Assembly (NCBI GenBank): GCA_948099385.1
Contig: CANUEZ040000129.1
Span: 4,588,001 to 4,652,000, forward strand
Direction of reading: 5' to 3'
Source of the DNA: Fasciola hepatica
Taxonomy: Eukaryota; Platyhelminthes; Trematoda; Plagiorchiida; Fasciolidae
Length of the DNA stretch: 64,000 nucleotides
Shown piece after piece: positions 36,402 to 46,960 of this stretch (position 1 is its first letter; each line of letters begins with the position of its first letter). Under the pieces are notes generated by a model that was given only the letters and a program-made list of their open reading frames with translations, made no database searches and was not told the DNA's origin. The position numbers and the translations under genes are program-made.

Positions 36402-36685
36402 TAGGATTCCGCTCAGTTATGTCAGGACTGGCTCCCGTATAGAGTTTATAGTCCCTGGTCCTCGGTTCTTGACACGTGACACGTGAATGAACAAACTCGG
36501 CAGCGATCAAAAGATCAGAACTCAAAACGCTGGGGTGGGACAACGTGTGTATTGGAGGAAAGCAACTGCTTGCAGACGGTGTACACAGGCGGAGCAAAAG
36601 GCGCCACTAAACTCGGTGATCTTTCAGGTGAACAACTTTGCTAGTCTTTGTGATCGTGTGTTCTATCGGTAGCACTTCAGGGTGC
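36402..36685 (+). repeat. Dispersed repeat R4, copy 1
   Basis: Matches 56520-56795 on the same strand over ~280 bp. Shared words include CCTGG-TCTCGGTT, ACTCGGCAG, CAGAACTCAAAA, AAGCAACTGCTTGCAGACGG versus AAGCAACGGTGTGCAGACGG, GGCGCCACTAAACT and TATCGGTAGC. The core at 36500-36610 is the best conserved part. No coding frame is shared for more than about 60 codons. Mobile family unknown; a short non-autonomous retroposon or an LTR piece are both possible. Confidence 0.75.
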
Positions 36686-38460
36686 CTTCTCGTGGTGATG
36701 GCCATACATCGGTTGTTGTCCGTAGTCACCGTGGCAGCTCCTGTTAATTAATCAATAAGTGGATTGGTGATACCGGTTTCTGTCTGTGGGATTGTGGGAT
36801 TCGGTGTATTTAGATGTCCAATCGAAACCGCACCCTCTTGCCCGTCGCGATGACGAATATATTCTTACTGAGATTTGGACTTCACAAGTGCAACCTTCTC
36901 CACTGAAGGATCCTGCCTCTTATGCCGTCAGTTGTTTCTTGGTAATGCTGGTCCAGGAGATGTGAACCATTTACGCGAGGAGATTCCTTTGGACGGTTCC
37001 CATTCGAAAGTAAGAATTCGTTTACATGCAGTAGGTTTTGTAGCTTTACGTAAGAGGGACCTTATCGAGGGCAGTTTCTCTGGAGAACCTGTTCCTGTTT
37101 TGAGATTGCGAAACCTTTGAACTTAATTCCAAAATTATTAATAAAAAAGGTAACGTTATATTTCTCGAATTCGGCCGAGATACACGCAAAGGAGCATGAT
37201 CCGTGTGTTCGTCGTAGCTCAATGGAACAGAAGATTTCTAGTCTTGAATGGAGGATCTCGCTACGTGAGCAAACAAGAGAATAAAATTGGACTGAGTTCA
37301 ACTGAACTACGACGACAATGGTTCACGCTGCAGATATGAGTTAGTTTCGATTTCATCATTGACAGTATTGAAAAACCGGCAGGACTCGAAATTGTTCAAA
37401 TTAACTCTGTCGCACAATGCAGGAGATATGCAGGGATAATGCATAGGTGACGAAGGATGTCTTTTCATTTTCACTAGACTACGTAAAAGGATTAAAACTG
37501 CAAAATGGTGCTCAAGAGAACATTTGTTAATAGAAAGGGTCAAGACTCTGTGAACAGGGTAAGAAAATTTCCAAAATTAATGGGTTTCACCCGGTGATAC
37601 GAATCCGAATCTGAAGAAGGATGGAGTCCCACGATCTGAAGAGCGAATTGCGAAGAGGAATGTCGTCAAGGAGGAGCAAAATATTCAAACAGAGATGATG
37701 GAGGTGCTTGCTTGGACTAGGTCTGAATACTCCTAAATGATAAGTATACATCATTTTACCTAGTCGCCTGGGGCTTTTTGCATCCAAACTCGGCACTACA
37801 GGTGAGAATGGCTAACGGTATTTTGGGTGCACCCTTTATTGAGATGGGCTCTGTTGTATGGTTGTCAGTCACTCGAAGTTGGCAAAGTGAGTCCCGGCCA
37901 TGTATAATAAATCAGAGGGTGACTGTCATAAATATTGGTCCTCTTTTGGAGTAAGGGATGTGTTGTCAAGGCGGAAGGATTATCAGTCACTGAGCGAAGT
38001 GAGCAGCGGAAATTGAAGAGCCACATCCGTCGAGAACGCTGGACATTGGTTCTTACTGCAGTAATAGTTGTTGTGCGGCCTGCGGATGCATTGGCTCAAA
38101 TTGAGATATCAATACGGGAATAACTCAGAGACTTTAGTCAGCCCAATAGAAAGCTGTATTGAGAGGTCTTATGCATTCCCCTTAGATTGCACTCAAGTTT
38201 GCCAGCGAATAAGAGGCTCCATTAAAAGCTCTGCCGATACGGGTCAAGCTGCACCCCCTTGCCATTAGGCACAAAGAATAACATGGTAGAATCGACCAGC
38301 ACGAGACTCCACCCTATCGCCTGATATTTCTATCGGGAAATGTGATGGATAAAACTGTACCAGCAGGATCCGAAATCGGCGGCGAGAGAGAGCGCGGCAG
38401 TCTTGGAGAGGTTCCAGCTGAGAACTGTGATTACCATATAGAAGACTTTTGAGAGCGGCT
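36686..38460. other. No recognisable gene
   Basis: Short frames only (for example 36875-37120 +, 81 codons). Contains the inverted repeat at 37208-37315. Nothing else identified. Confidence 0.4.
37208..37315. repeat. Inverted repeat, 22-base arms with ~63-base loop
   Basis: TTCGTCGTAGCTCAATGGAAC at 37208-37228 pairs with GAGTTCAACTGAACTACGACGA at 37294-37315, with about three mismatches. It resembles the ends of a small hairpin element. The arms contain a GTAGCTCAATGG word reminiscent of a tRNA D-arm, but no complete cloverleaf can be folded. Confidence 0.5.
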
Positions 38461-38465
38461 AGTGA

Positions 38466-38988
38466 ATGTGTCCCCTATTTGGTCTAGCTGCGGAATACCA
38501 ACGTTATCCTCTCTATCGGACGAATAGAGAAGACGCAGGTCGGTTTACAGATGCGAGGAGTATTCTATATATCGTGGCACCGAAACAGTACCGGTACGAG
38601 AGATGCACCGAACGGAAAACGAGGCTAAAAGCAACGGCTGTGCCGAATGCGAACCGCGAGCGCGTACAATCGGTGAACGAACGAAAGCGAAAGTTGTTAA
38701 AAAGAGGTCGAAGGAAACCTCGAAAAAGTCAGTCTAGTAAAACGTAAGCAACCGGACAACACTATGAGGTCGATGTCAAACGTCGGAAAAGATCGTAGAA
38801 AAATAGATCCAAAATGGTGCCAGAAACCAGTCATTTTCTCAAAACGATCGAGGTCACTACAGCAGCCCCCCGCTAGAAAGCGCGGAAAGCTTTCGAAAAA
38901 ATGTCAAGGAAGAAAAGGCATACAAACGGTATTCGTGTGGGCGAATGCGTGCAAAATACGTGCATGTAGCTGTGCTGTAGAATGCTGA
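38466..38988 (+). other. Two adjacent Lys/Arg-rich ORFs, unrecognised
   Basis: Two consecutive plus-strand frames, 38466-38747 (93 codons) and 38764-38988 (74 codons), are separated by about 16 bases. Both are strongly basic: the first ends 'RKRKLLKRGRRKPRKSQSS', the second has 'ARKRGKLSKKCQGRKG'. The DNA here is A/G-rich, which by itself would produce Lys/Arg/Glu codons, so composition may explain them. No family recognised. They could be the basic tail of an ORF1-like nucleic-acid-binding protein, but I cannot support that. Confidence 0.2.
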
Positions 38989-39917
38989 CGGGCAAAATCG
39001 GTGGTATGCAGGAACCGTAGGATGATGGTCGAGCGTAAACCAGATTCGTTGCCAATGACGTCGGTTGCGTAAATCGTCATCACTACAAACATCTTAAATT
39101 TCGGTTAGTATAGATGGGATCTTGTCTTGTGCATCTGCCTTGACCAAGGTCAAGAAATATGACATTATCATCATCATCAGCGCAACAGAGGGGCAAAAAG
39201 CTTCGTTGGCATGAGGGTGTACAAAACTAGCACTCTATCATCCGACTTGGGCACAAACAGAAGAACCAATGGCATAATTGGTGAACCGGGAGCCCAGCCG
39301 TGGTGCATATACTAGTAGAATTCCATTGACTGGTGCCCAGCCTCTGTTCACAGGTTGCTAATAAGTTGGGCAGTAACCTAAAGAGCGGATTGGGTGCTAG
39401 GACGTGTAAAACGTCACCATTTTACAAAAGTGAGGAAAGATAGTTAGTTAGGAATAGGAAATATGAGAGGTCCCTTGTGTTCATCTTTTGCATACTTGAA
39501 TGAGGCAGGTGCTGGTCATCCGTTGCCTCAACTTGCTACCCAGGTCAGTGGACTTGAAGTCAGGGCTACGGCAGTGATTGCAATTGGCAGGAGGCAACTG
39601 AGATGCACTAAGAACCCGAATAGTGGTTTCCGTAACTGGTCTGCAGGACATTTGAAGCAGGCAGCCACGGTGTTTGCAGGTTTCACGCTGATGGCTGGTG
39701 TCCGGTGTTGGTTGCCGTTAGTGAGGGTTGTAAATCTAAGCCTGGCTTAGATGCTAGGGAGTCGAGGAGGCCGCATTTTAAAAACAATGACTAACCGTGA
39801 AAGAGTATGAGTGGAAAATTTGAGCGGTCTTCACTACGTTCTTTTTTCCTTTTTCGGACTTTGCTGAGATTGGTTTTTGTTCTTTAGGTTTGCCGGCATG
39901 CTGTCCGGATCAGTGGA
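38989..39917. other. No recognisable gene
   Basis: The longest frame is 39463-39750 (+, 95 codons), without identifiable motif. Confidence 0.35.
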
Positions 39918-40426
39918 CAAGAACTGGAGGCTATGGTAGCGATTGTAGGTGACTTCTACATGTTGGGTGTGTGTAGGGAGGGTATTAGACCGTCGAAACT
40001 TAGATCTGGAGATTGATAGGCATATGCGGGGAGTCCAGTGAGCTGCCACCCCCGTCAGTCTCGTGCGTGAAAACCAAAAGTTTTTTGAGCGACCAAGGGC
40101 GATGTGGGGCTTTCTTTTTACAGGATCAGGTCTGAGCTGATGGAGGACATGCCCATAAATGAAGGTGGCCCATTTACTCCACAACTTGATATCAATGCTA
40201 TATGTAGATCAAATCAATCCCACCAGGTCTTTTGTGTTTTCCACTTTTCTTTTTCGGTCCTCGTTTTCTAACTGATGGCTGGTTGAGCTCGCATAGGAAC
40301 TTTCCATAGCCCCTCAGCCTGACAGTAAGTTTATGCTCACTTGTCGCTTTTCGCAAATGTTGGGAGTGGTCTGCTTTTCCCACTTTCGGACGACTCTGCG
40401 GTATGGATGCCGCCGACATCAGGGTT
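39918..40426 (-). repeat. Dispersed repeat R1, copy 2
   Basis: Reverse-complement match to 2451-2945. On the minus strand it contains CATCAGCTCAGACCTG, the CTTTTGGTTTTCACG block and TCTAAGTTTCGAC in the same order as copy 1. It ends near CTACCATAGCCTCC. Several stops in every frame. Confidence 0.75.
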
Positions 40427-40985
40427 TTGCCAGCGTGGGCTGGAAAAACTAACAGTGGGACTAAGGAAACACACGGAGTGGGACGATGAATGTTTTAAAT
40501 CACATGCAAACACAAGTGTATCAGTCTCATACAACGCCAGACCACGCCTCAGACCATCAGGTACCATTCCGAGTTATCTGGTGCAAATGAGGTTAGCTGT
40601 ACTGATGAGGGATAGCACGGTGCATAAGAGGAAAGATTGTGATAGTTGATCGATGGTGGATTCAGAGATGGGTCGAGAGAACAGGTCAACAAGTAGCTAT
40701 TAGGGGGTGGGCATTTGGGATAACTGGTTTCGAAACGAGATAAGTGAGGACAGAACATTGAGGCAGGACATAAAACCCAGTCGGGTGGTGGTTGCCAAAA
40801 TGGATGGGAATGGAGTAAAAATATCAAGTGAGGTGGTGGACGGCCGAACTTAGTGTCCTAGGATCCAAAGCCACAAATTTATTTGCCGGAGAGACACTAA
40901 AGGCTAAGAACCCCGGGGTGGCTGGCGGTAGGGTTTAAATATTGTCTAGAAATAGAAGATTAGACGAGCTTTGAACCAGGTTCAG
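40427..40985. other. No recognisable gene
   Basis: Short frames flanking the R1 copy and the 3' end of the LINE at 40986-44000. The minus frame 40827-40549 (92 codons) is Pro/Ser-rich with no recognised domain. Part may be the 3' UTR of that LINE. Confidence 0.35.
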
Positions 40986-43900
40986 TCACAAAAGGCGGCC
41001 GAATGAAGCTACTGTAAAGCGGATTACTTGCGGTATAAAGTAGTAAAACATATTCCACCCGTCCTTTGTCAATGGGCGAGTAACGAAAATCCTATTGCCA
41101 TCAACCTGGTTATCAAACTTGTTTTCGTAGGTTAGCTCTTCGGTGGCGCTCAGGCCGGCATGAGGAATCACGTTGGTAACAGTCAAGAAGTGATCCAGTG
41201 AGCCTCTGAACTGAGAAGTGGACAGAAGCCCTCGGATGTTTTTCGGGAGTTTGGTCCAAAACTTTGAGTATTTCATAGGATGAAAGTCAGGTCTCAAAAC
41301 TAATTTTGATCCAAGAATAGGCAGCTGCAGTGAGCGATGGCGTAGGGCATAACTCGTGGGGGGAGTTAAACGAATGGGTTCCGTGCATGAGAAGGCCATA
41401 CTGTGGTATAGCTTAAACTGGAGGTATAAATTGAGCTTCATGCGACGCAGCCATAGAGGGCCAACACTGAGTAGGATGCATCTACCCCTGTAACACAGAA
41501 TGAAGGAAAGTCCCACCAATCTTTTCGTGAACTGGCGCTGCAAGGACTTTCGAGAAGTGCGGTCAGATTTCATTATGTACGTATAGATAAAGGGACAGTA
41601 TTCAAGAGGCCTGGTGAGAGACTTGTTGGTTTGGAGTTTGAAATCATTTGGCCGAAGTGTTCTGGAGATGCCACCAGAGGTTCTTCTCTCCCTGGCAAAC
41701 TGGAGTGGAACAAACCCAGGAAACCTTAAGCTACGAGGGTAATGAAGACCAAGGCCTAGAACTAAAAGCCTGTACGAAACAGATAAGTCGTTACCAAGCA
41801 AAGTTCCGGGGGTCACTCGACATCCAAAGGCTGTGCAGCAGTTTTTACAGGCTGAGAACTTCACATTCCAGGAACAGCACCAGTCTCCGAGTAGCTCCAG
41901 ATCACTAGAATATTCATCCAGCATAGTGTTGAGGTTCTGACGTGGAAACCCATAGACAACCCCAATGTCATTAGCAAAAAGTAATGGGGTACCGTCGTGC
42001 AAAATAGAACACATATCATTCATGTTATTGCGAAAAAGCAGAGGACTGAGTACACTGCCTTGAACAACCCCACATGTAACTGGAGCAGGTTTAGGGGAAC
42101 ATCAATCAATGGAAAACAATTGTGAGCGGTTTGATAGATACGATGTTAGTCGCGACAAAAGGGGACCGAAAAATCCATGAGCTTTGAGTTTGGTTGGTAA
42201 TAACTAGTGAGGGACAAGGCCGAATATTTTTATCATACCGAGGTTTATAACGATTATAGATTCAGTGTTGTTAGCGGCCGCAGTTGTGAGGTAGTGCGTG
42301 AATGTGACCCAAAGAAGCCGTGCTGTCTATTATGGTGATATTTTGAGGCAGTAGGGAGTCAGACGTCCGCTATTTGACGAGGCGTTCTATCAGCCTAGAA
42401 GCTGTTGGAGTGTGGTTGATGAGGCCGTAGGTTGAAGGATCACGTATTGGTCCCTTCTGCTGAATTTGGGATAATGACCGTAGTCTTATGCTGTGGGAGA
42501 AATATAGCAAAATCGATGGATAGATTGTGGACCTTCAATAATAGGGCTAATACATCGGTTCCTCCAAGACGTAGACGTGTTGGTGGAACAACATCATGGC
42601 CGTGGGGCGAGGACTTCTGGACACGGGTAGGCTGGTTGGCCATCTCGGTTAGAGCAAATTCTAAGCCAGATAGTACGTGCTCCGTGACGGGGTCTGTGAA
42701 CGGGGTAGAGTGAGGGGATCCTCAGTCATGGGGGCAGCAAAGTAGGAATAAAGCTTCTCAGCTACGGCCACGAGCTAGGTGATTTATCATTGTCCGCTAA
42801 AATTAGAGGGGATACCAGCTAGCTTGAGCTGATTTCTGTTTATCGGTAGGCGTGCCAACTTTGAGGAAGTATTATGGCATTGCACGGCAGGTACTTCTTG
42901 TTTTCTGAGCATATCGCCAACATTGACTCCGAATGCTACTGAGAGACGCTGGAGATGCAAGAATGGCGATAAGTCGCCATTGGTTAAATATACTGTCTGG
43001 AGCTTTGGATATTTATTTTGCATCCGGGTCATGCCTGATCTAAGGACTCGGTTTGATATGGTACGAGTAGTAGTGATTGCGAGCAGCAGGTTGGATCAGT
43101 TAGAATATTGTAAGCCTTTGGCCAGCCGAGAGTCGCTTTGCAGGAAAAGCCGTCCCAGTCTAGTAATCGAAGCTTGCAGACAAGATTGTTCCAGTTGACT
43201 GTAGAAGAGGGATGATTGGGGGGGAAATCACCAAAAACCTTGCGGAGCCGCGAGGGTGCAGGACACCATTCTGTAGTCACTTCCCGAGAGCCGGTCTAGG
43301 GTACTAGCTGAAACACCGGATAAATCAGTAGTGAACAACAGATCAAAGGAGTTGTTTTCTCTGTTTGGGACAGTTAAATGTTGGATCCAACGCAATGCAC
43401 TGAGGCAGGACACGAAATCTAATAAGTTGTATGGAGCAGATGGGGTATTCCAACAAATGCTAGGAGCACTGAAGTCCCTGGCAATGTATTTGGAGAAACG
43501 GGGTGGCAGAGAAAGGTAGATGAATGCGTCCGCCATCTTGGAAAGATCCATAGCTTTGAAGTCAGGTGGCCGATAGATGCAATTATCATGAAGGCGGGTG
43601 TTGGGTAGAGAGAGAACCCTGAATAGCGTTCAAAGCTGTGTGTGGGATTGGAATAGCCAGCAGAGCTCTTTCGACATGGAATAAACCGCCTTCCCTACAA
43701 CGAGACCTGTTCCTTTGGAACATCTAATAACCAACCAGAAAGACTCAGTGTGAAGGGACGGAATCCGTTAGCCAAGATTCAGTTACCATAATAGTATCAA
43801 AGTCAGAGGTTTGAGTAGCGCTGCGGATGGTTTTGATTTTTTTCAGTATTGAACGGGAATTCGTGAGTGCAATTGAAAGCGACGACTCTGGCTTTGGTGG

Positions 43901-44000
43901 AGATGTTTGGTACTGATGGGAAAGGTGGTTATTCCAGCGAAGAATACGGCTAGAATGGAGAAAGAACCCCAGTTGTTCCAGGGGTTTGATAATGTGACAG
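40986..44000 (-). mobile_element. Jockey/CR1-like LINE, endonuclease to C-terminus
   Basis: Minus strand. The endonuclease starts at ~43880 with 'LTNSRSILKKIKTIRS' and 'TIMVTESWLTDSVP' (ITETWL motif). At 43551-43228 there is a 'RDFSAPSICWNTPSA' block (GDFNxPxIxW), 'NSFDLLFTTD' and 'DRLSGSDYRMVSC', where the catalytic SDH is SDY. RT and thumb fill the 345-codon frame 42023-40986, the longest in the window. It opens 'MNDMCSI' with 'PLLFANDIGVVYGF' (FADD altered to FAND), then 'LPLEYCP'-like 'PLEYCPFIYT', 'RKSLQRQFTKRL' and the C-terminal 'KFWTKLPKNIRGLLSTSQFR'. The region 43.2-42.0 kb is badly broken. Its upstream end lies against a truncated Gypsy integrase of the same orientation at ~44.0 kb. 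Confidence 0.87.
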
Positions 44001-44890
44001 CTTTTCTCTTCTGACATATTCGCTCGGCCATTGTAAGAATGAGTGTAAGAAAGCGTGCAAAAAATGAAAACAAGTTAGTCAGAGGGGAAACGACTGCCAA
44101 AGAGTTCATACTAGGACGATGATAAGCAAAGAGAAAACGGGAGTATTCATCGACAATAACAAGAAGTTTATTGTTGCGTGTGGATGAGGGTAAATTACCT
44201 TTAAAGTCAATATTGAGTCTCTCGAAGGGTTGTGCAGACTTCACCAGTCTGCTTAACACTGGTTTATAAAAGCGATGTTAGACGTCGGCACAAAAAAGAT
44301 ACTGTTATACCAAAGCCCTTCCTTGATCGCAGAAAGCTGTAGGTTCTTCGCGCGAAAGAAATTGTTCGGGCACACTACACCAAGGTGGGAGAAGTTTTCA
44401 AGGAGTGGTTTGAGGTCATCGGCGTTTGACAGTGCTGAAAGGTAGACTCGAGAGAAAATGCTTGCTACTTTGTTCTCTGAAACAGGATGGTGTACAATGT
44501 CAAGGGAAAGTAGGGACGACTCGACTCGCCAAAGCTGTGTTTCGTCGTTCTTGGTCTTCCCTGTCTTTCTGGGATCGAACACAAATGCCACCGATCGTTG
44601 ATCAGTGGCAAGCTTAAAGTGACTGTCGACAACATAATGCTTCCATTTTCTGATATCATCTACCATGGCACACGCTTCTTTCTCGATTGCGGGATAATGG
44701 CTTTCGCTTGGTAGTAGATTTCAGGAGAAAAATGTAGCTGGTCGTCCTTGTTGATTGAGCCTTGCGGCAATAGTGACGTTAGAAGCTTCAGTCTGTAAAG
44801 TTGGTGAAGGGTGTGTTTCCAGGGTAAAACAATAGTCTGGACTAAATGCGACTTCAATTTCTCGAATGCCTTGGATAAGATCGACGGTTT
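44000..44890 (-). mobile_element. Ty3/Gypsy RNase H and integrase fragment, decayed
   Basis: Minus strand. RNase H is at ~44720-44500: 'SHYPAIEKEACA' then 'VDDIRKWKHYVVDSHFKLAT', 'DQRSVAFVFD' and 'TQLWRVESSLLSLDIV' (family: EKEALAI-RKWRHYL-TDQRSVSFMFD-QRWRLEL). The catalytic TDQ is kept. The zinc-binding block is weak ('SHLGVVC', 'FRAKNLQLSA', at ~44410-44340). The integrase core at 44259-44100 has 'PFERLNIDFKGNLPSSTRNN' and 'VIVDEYSRFLFA', the first catalytic Asp region (DFKG). Homology fades near 44.0 kb, where the LINE endonuclease begins. It belongs to the same family as the plus-strand copy at 4.44-5.8 kb. Confidence 0.87.
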
Positions 44891-44999
44891 AAAAGTATTC
44901 GATTGAAGAAGAGAGGATGAATTTGGTCAGAAAAGCGTAGAATCCGGTGATAGTAGTAGACAAACAATCTAAGGAACTTTGGAGGGCCATCAAGAAGGG

Positions 45000-46960
45000 G
45001 CTACTCGGAGTCGCTGAGACGTTTGCACCTGTAGGGTTGGTTAGCAGTAGAAGTCAACCGCAATAGTGAAAGCCAAAGTTCCGCAAGGCTGCAGTCATTC
45101 GCAGGCAACGATGGGCAGAGTACAAGCTGTACAAAGCTCAGGTGGCATGGAACAGCCATAAGATGACCAGGAACGGAGCCCAAGCAATCCAAAGGGTAGA
45201 TCGATATTCTTTCAAGGTTTTGTTAGCTGTTCGGTTCACACAAACCCAAAGCGGTTCCACACTTACGTGCAATACCATAAACATGACAAAAAGTGTAGCA
45301 ACTGTGGAAGGGGCAAAAGTGACGACTGGATTTAAGCGACGACAACAGGGCCAACATGCTCTTGGCATTCTCCAAGAGCATGTGTTGATCAGCAAATAAT
45401 TTTGAGGGAAAACGGAGAGACCGCAGTTGCTTTTAGAGGCCGAACTTAGTGCGGAAGAGGGAGGGGTGTACATGGTGCTGAAAACCTTGAGCACGACTCA
45501 GGCCGCAGGGCCAGATGGGATTCATCCAGCCATCGTTCAACCTCTGGTCGAGGTCTTGAGGACTTCGGTGACGAAGGTGCATGAAACGTGACTTTGAGAG
45601 GAATTTGTGCCGGATGGCTGAAGAAAGGCAACAGCCGCAGGAGTTTACAAGACCGGACACCGAAAAGAGGCTGCAATTTTCAAGCCGACTAGCCTAACTT
45701 CAGTAATGTGTAAGTGCCTAGAGCGAACAGTCAGGCAACCGATCTCTGGGCGTTTGGTTCAACATAACCTCACATCGAGTGCTCAGCTTGGGTTTGTGGA
45801 AGGACGATCTTGTCTGACGGATTTCCTACTGTTCCTCGATGAGGCAACCAGGGGCCTGGACTAATGAGTGTCGACTGCTCTCGGTTACTTGGACTTCGGC
45901 AGCGCGTCTGGCTCTGTGAACCACAGATTTCTGGACGTCAAACAGCAGCTTATGGGATTTGTTGGAAAGACAAAGCAATGGGTAAATATTTTCTTAAAAG
46001 GGCGAACTTTTGTATTAAGGTGGGAAGTCATGTCTCAAAATCGGAAGTTATAACAAGTGGGGTGCCACGGGGCTGGGTGCACGACCCTCTGCTCTTCCCC
46101 ATTTTCATCAACGACCTAGAACCTGAGCTTACAAACCCCACCTTTATGTTTACCGATGGCTTCGAGGTAGCTAGAGTAGATGTAGAACTTGACTTGTTGG
46201 CAATGCAGAACTGGTCACGCAAATGGGACCTTCCACTAAACCTCAACAAGTGCCAATGCTTGACCACAAATACAGGCGATAATAGGAATGGTGTCGAATC
46301 CTTTCAAATGTTCTCTCAGGTAAAAGATTTGGGCGTTATAGTGGACAACAGCTTCAAGCCGTCGAAGCGGTGCACGGCGGCAGCCAATATGGCCAGGAGA
46401 GAACTCTTTCGAGTTAGATCCACCATGTCTTGCGGAGAGCCGGAGATTTTTCCTTCAGATATAGGAAGCCGTAGTTAGGCCTGGGCATCGTGCTACCAGA
46501 AGAATATTGACTGTCTGGGGAACGTTCAAGGGCTGTCCACTAAAACGTTGGCTGGGCAGGGTTGGTTAGCTGCACAGAGCTTCTTCGTACTTTGGATCTG
46601 CTCTCGATGAAAAGGCGGCGCGTTCTCAAGGATCTGATGGAAATGTACCAACGAATGAGGATACCGTCAAGTATAAGTCAGGGAGACCTTTTTCCCGGAT
46701 ACCAGAGAATGGCACAACGGAGCTTGGCCTTTGATTGCAAAGAAAGCACTTAGGGCTCTGAATTAGGGCTAATTACCTATGGAACAAAGCGGTACCCCAG
46801 TGGGATAAGCTCCCGGAGGAGGTAATAAATACCACAGCAGTGAAGGTTTTCAAGAAAGTAGTAGACCAGTGTTCGTTGGCTGTATGCCCCTAACGGCGTC
46901 AGGCAGTTTTTAGGGCCAGAAGCAATTAATCCATTGTTTTCACCTTTCGTTACCATGGCC
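45000..46960 (+). mobile_element. Jockey-like LINE, reverse transcriptase to C-terminus
   Basis: Plus strand, 5'-truncated at the Gypsy boundary. The linker near 45100 has 'RRQRWAEYKLYKAQVAWNSH'. Then come 'TTQAAGPDGIHPAIVQPLVE' (45495-45555, the GPDGIxPxLL block), 'FKPTSLTSVMCKCLERTVR' (NYRPISLTSVxxKxLE), 'NLTSSAQLGFVEGRSCLTDF' and 'LFLDEATRGLD'. The 204-codon frame 45864-46478 holds 'SGVPRGWVHDPLLFPIFIND' (SGVPQGSVLGPLLF). 'MFTDGFEVARVDVELD' stands where FADDxK is expected, so the catalytic pair is lost. 'WDLPLNLNKCQ' and 'VKDLGVIVDNSFKPSKRC' follow. The C-terminal cap near 46780-46870 reads 'PQWDKLPEEVINTTAVKVFK'. Same family as 1-1020. Confidence 0.9.

Noticed and set aside
39169..39180. 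ATC trinucleotide run as a microsatellite
   Set aside because: Only four or so units, too short to report as a repeat feature.
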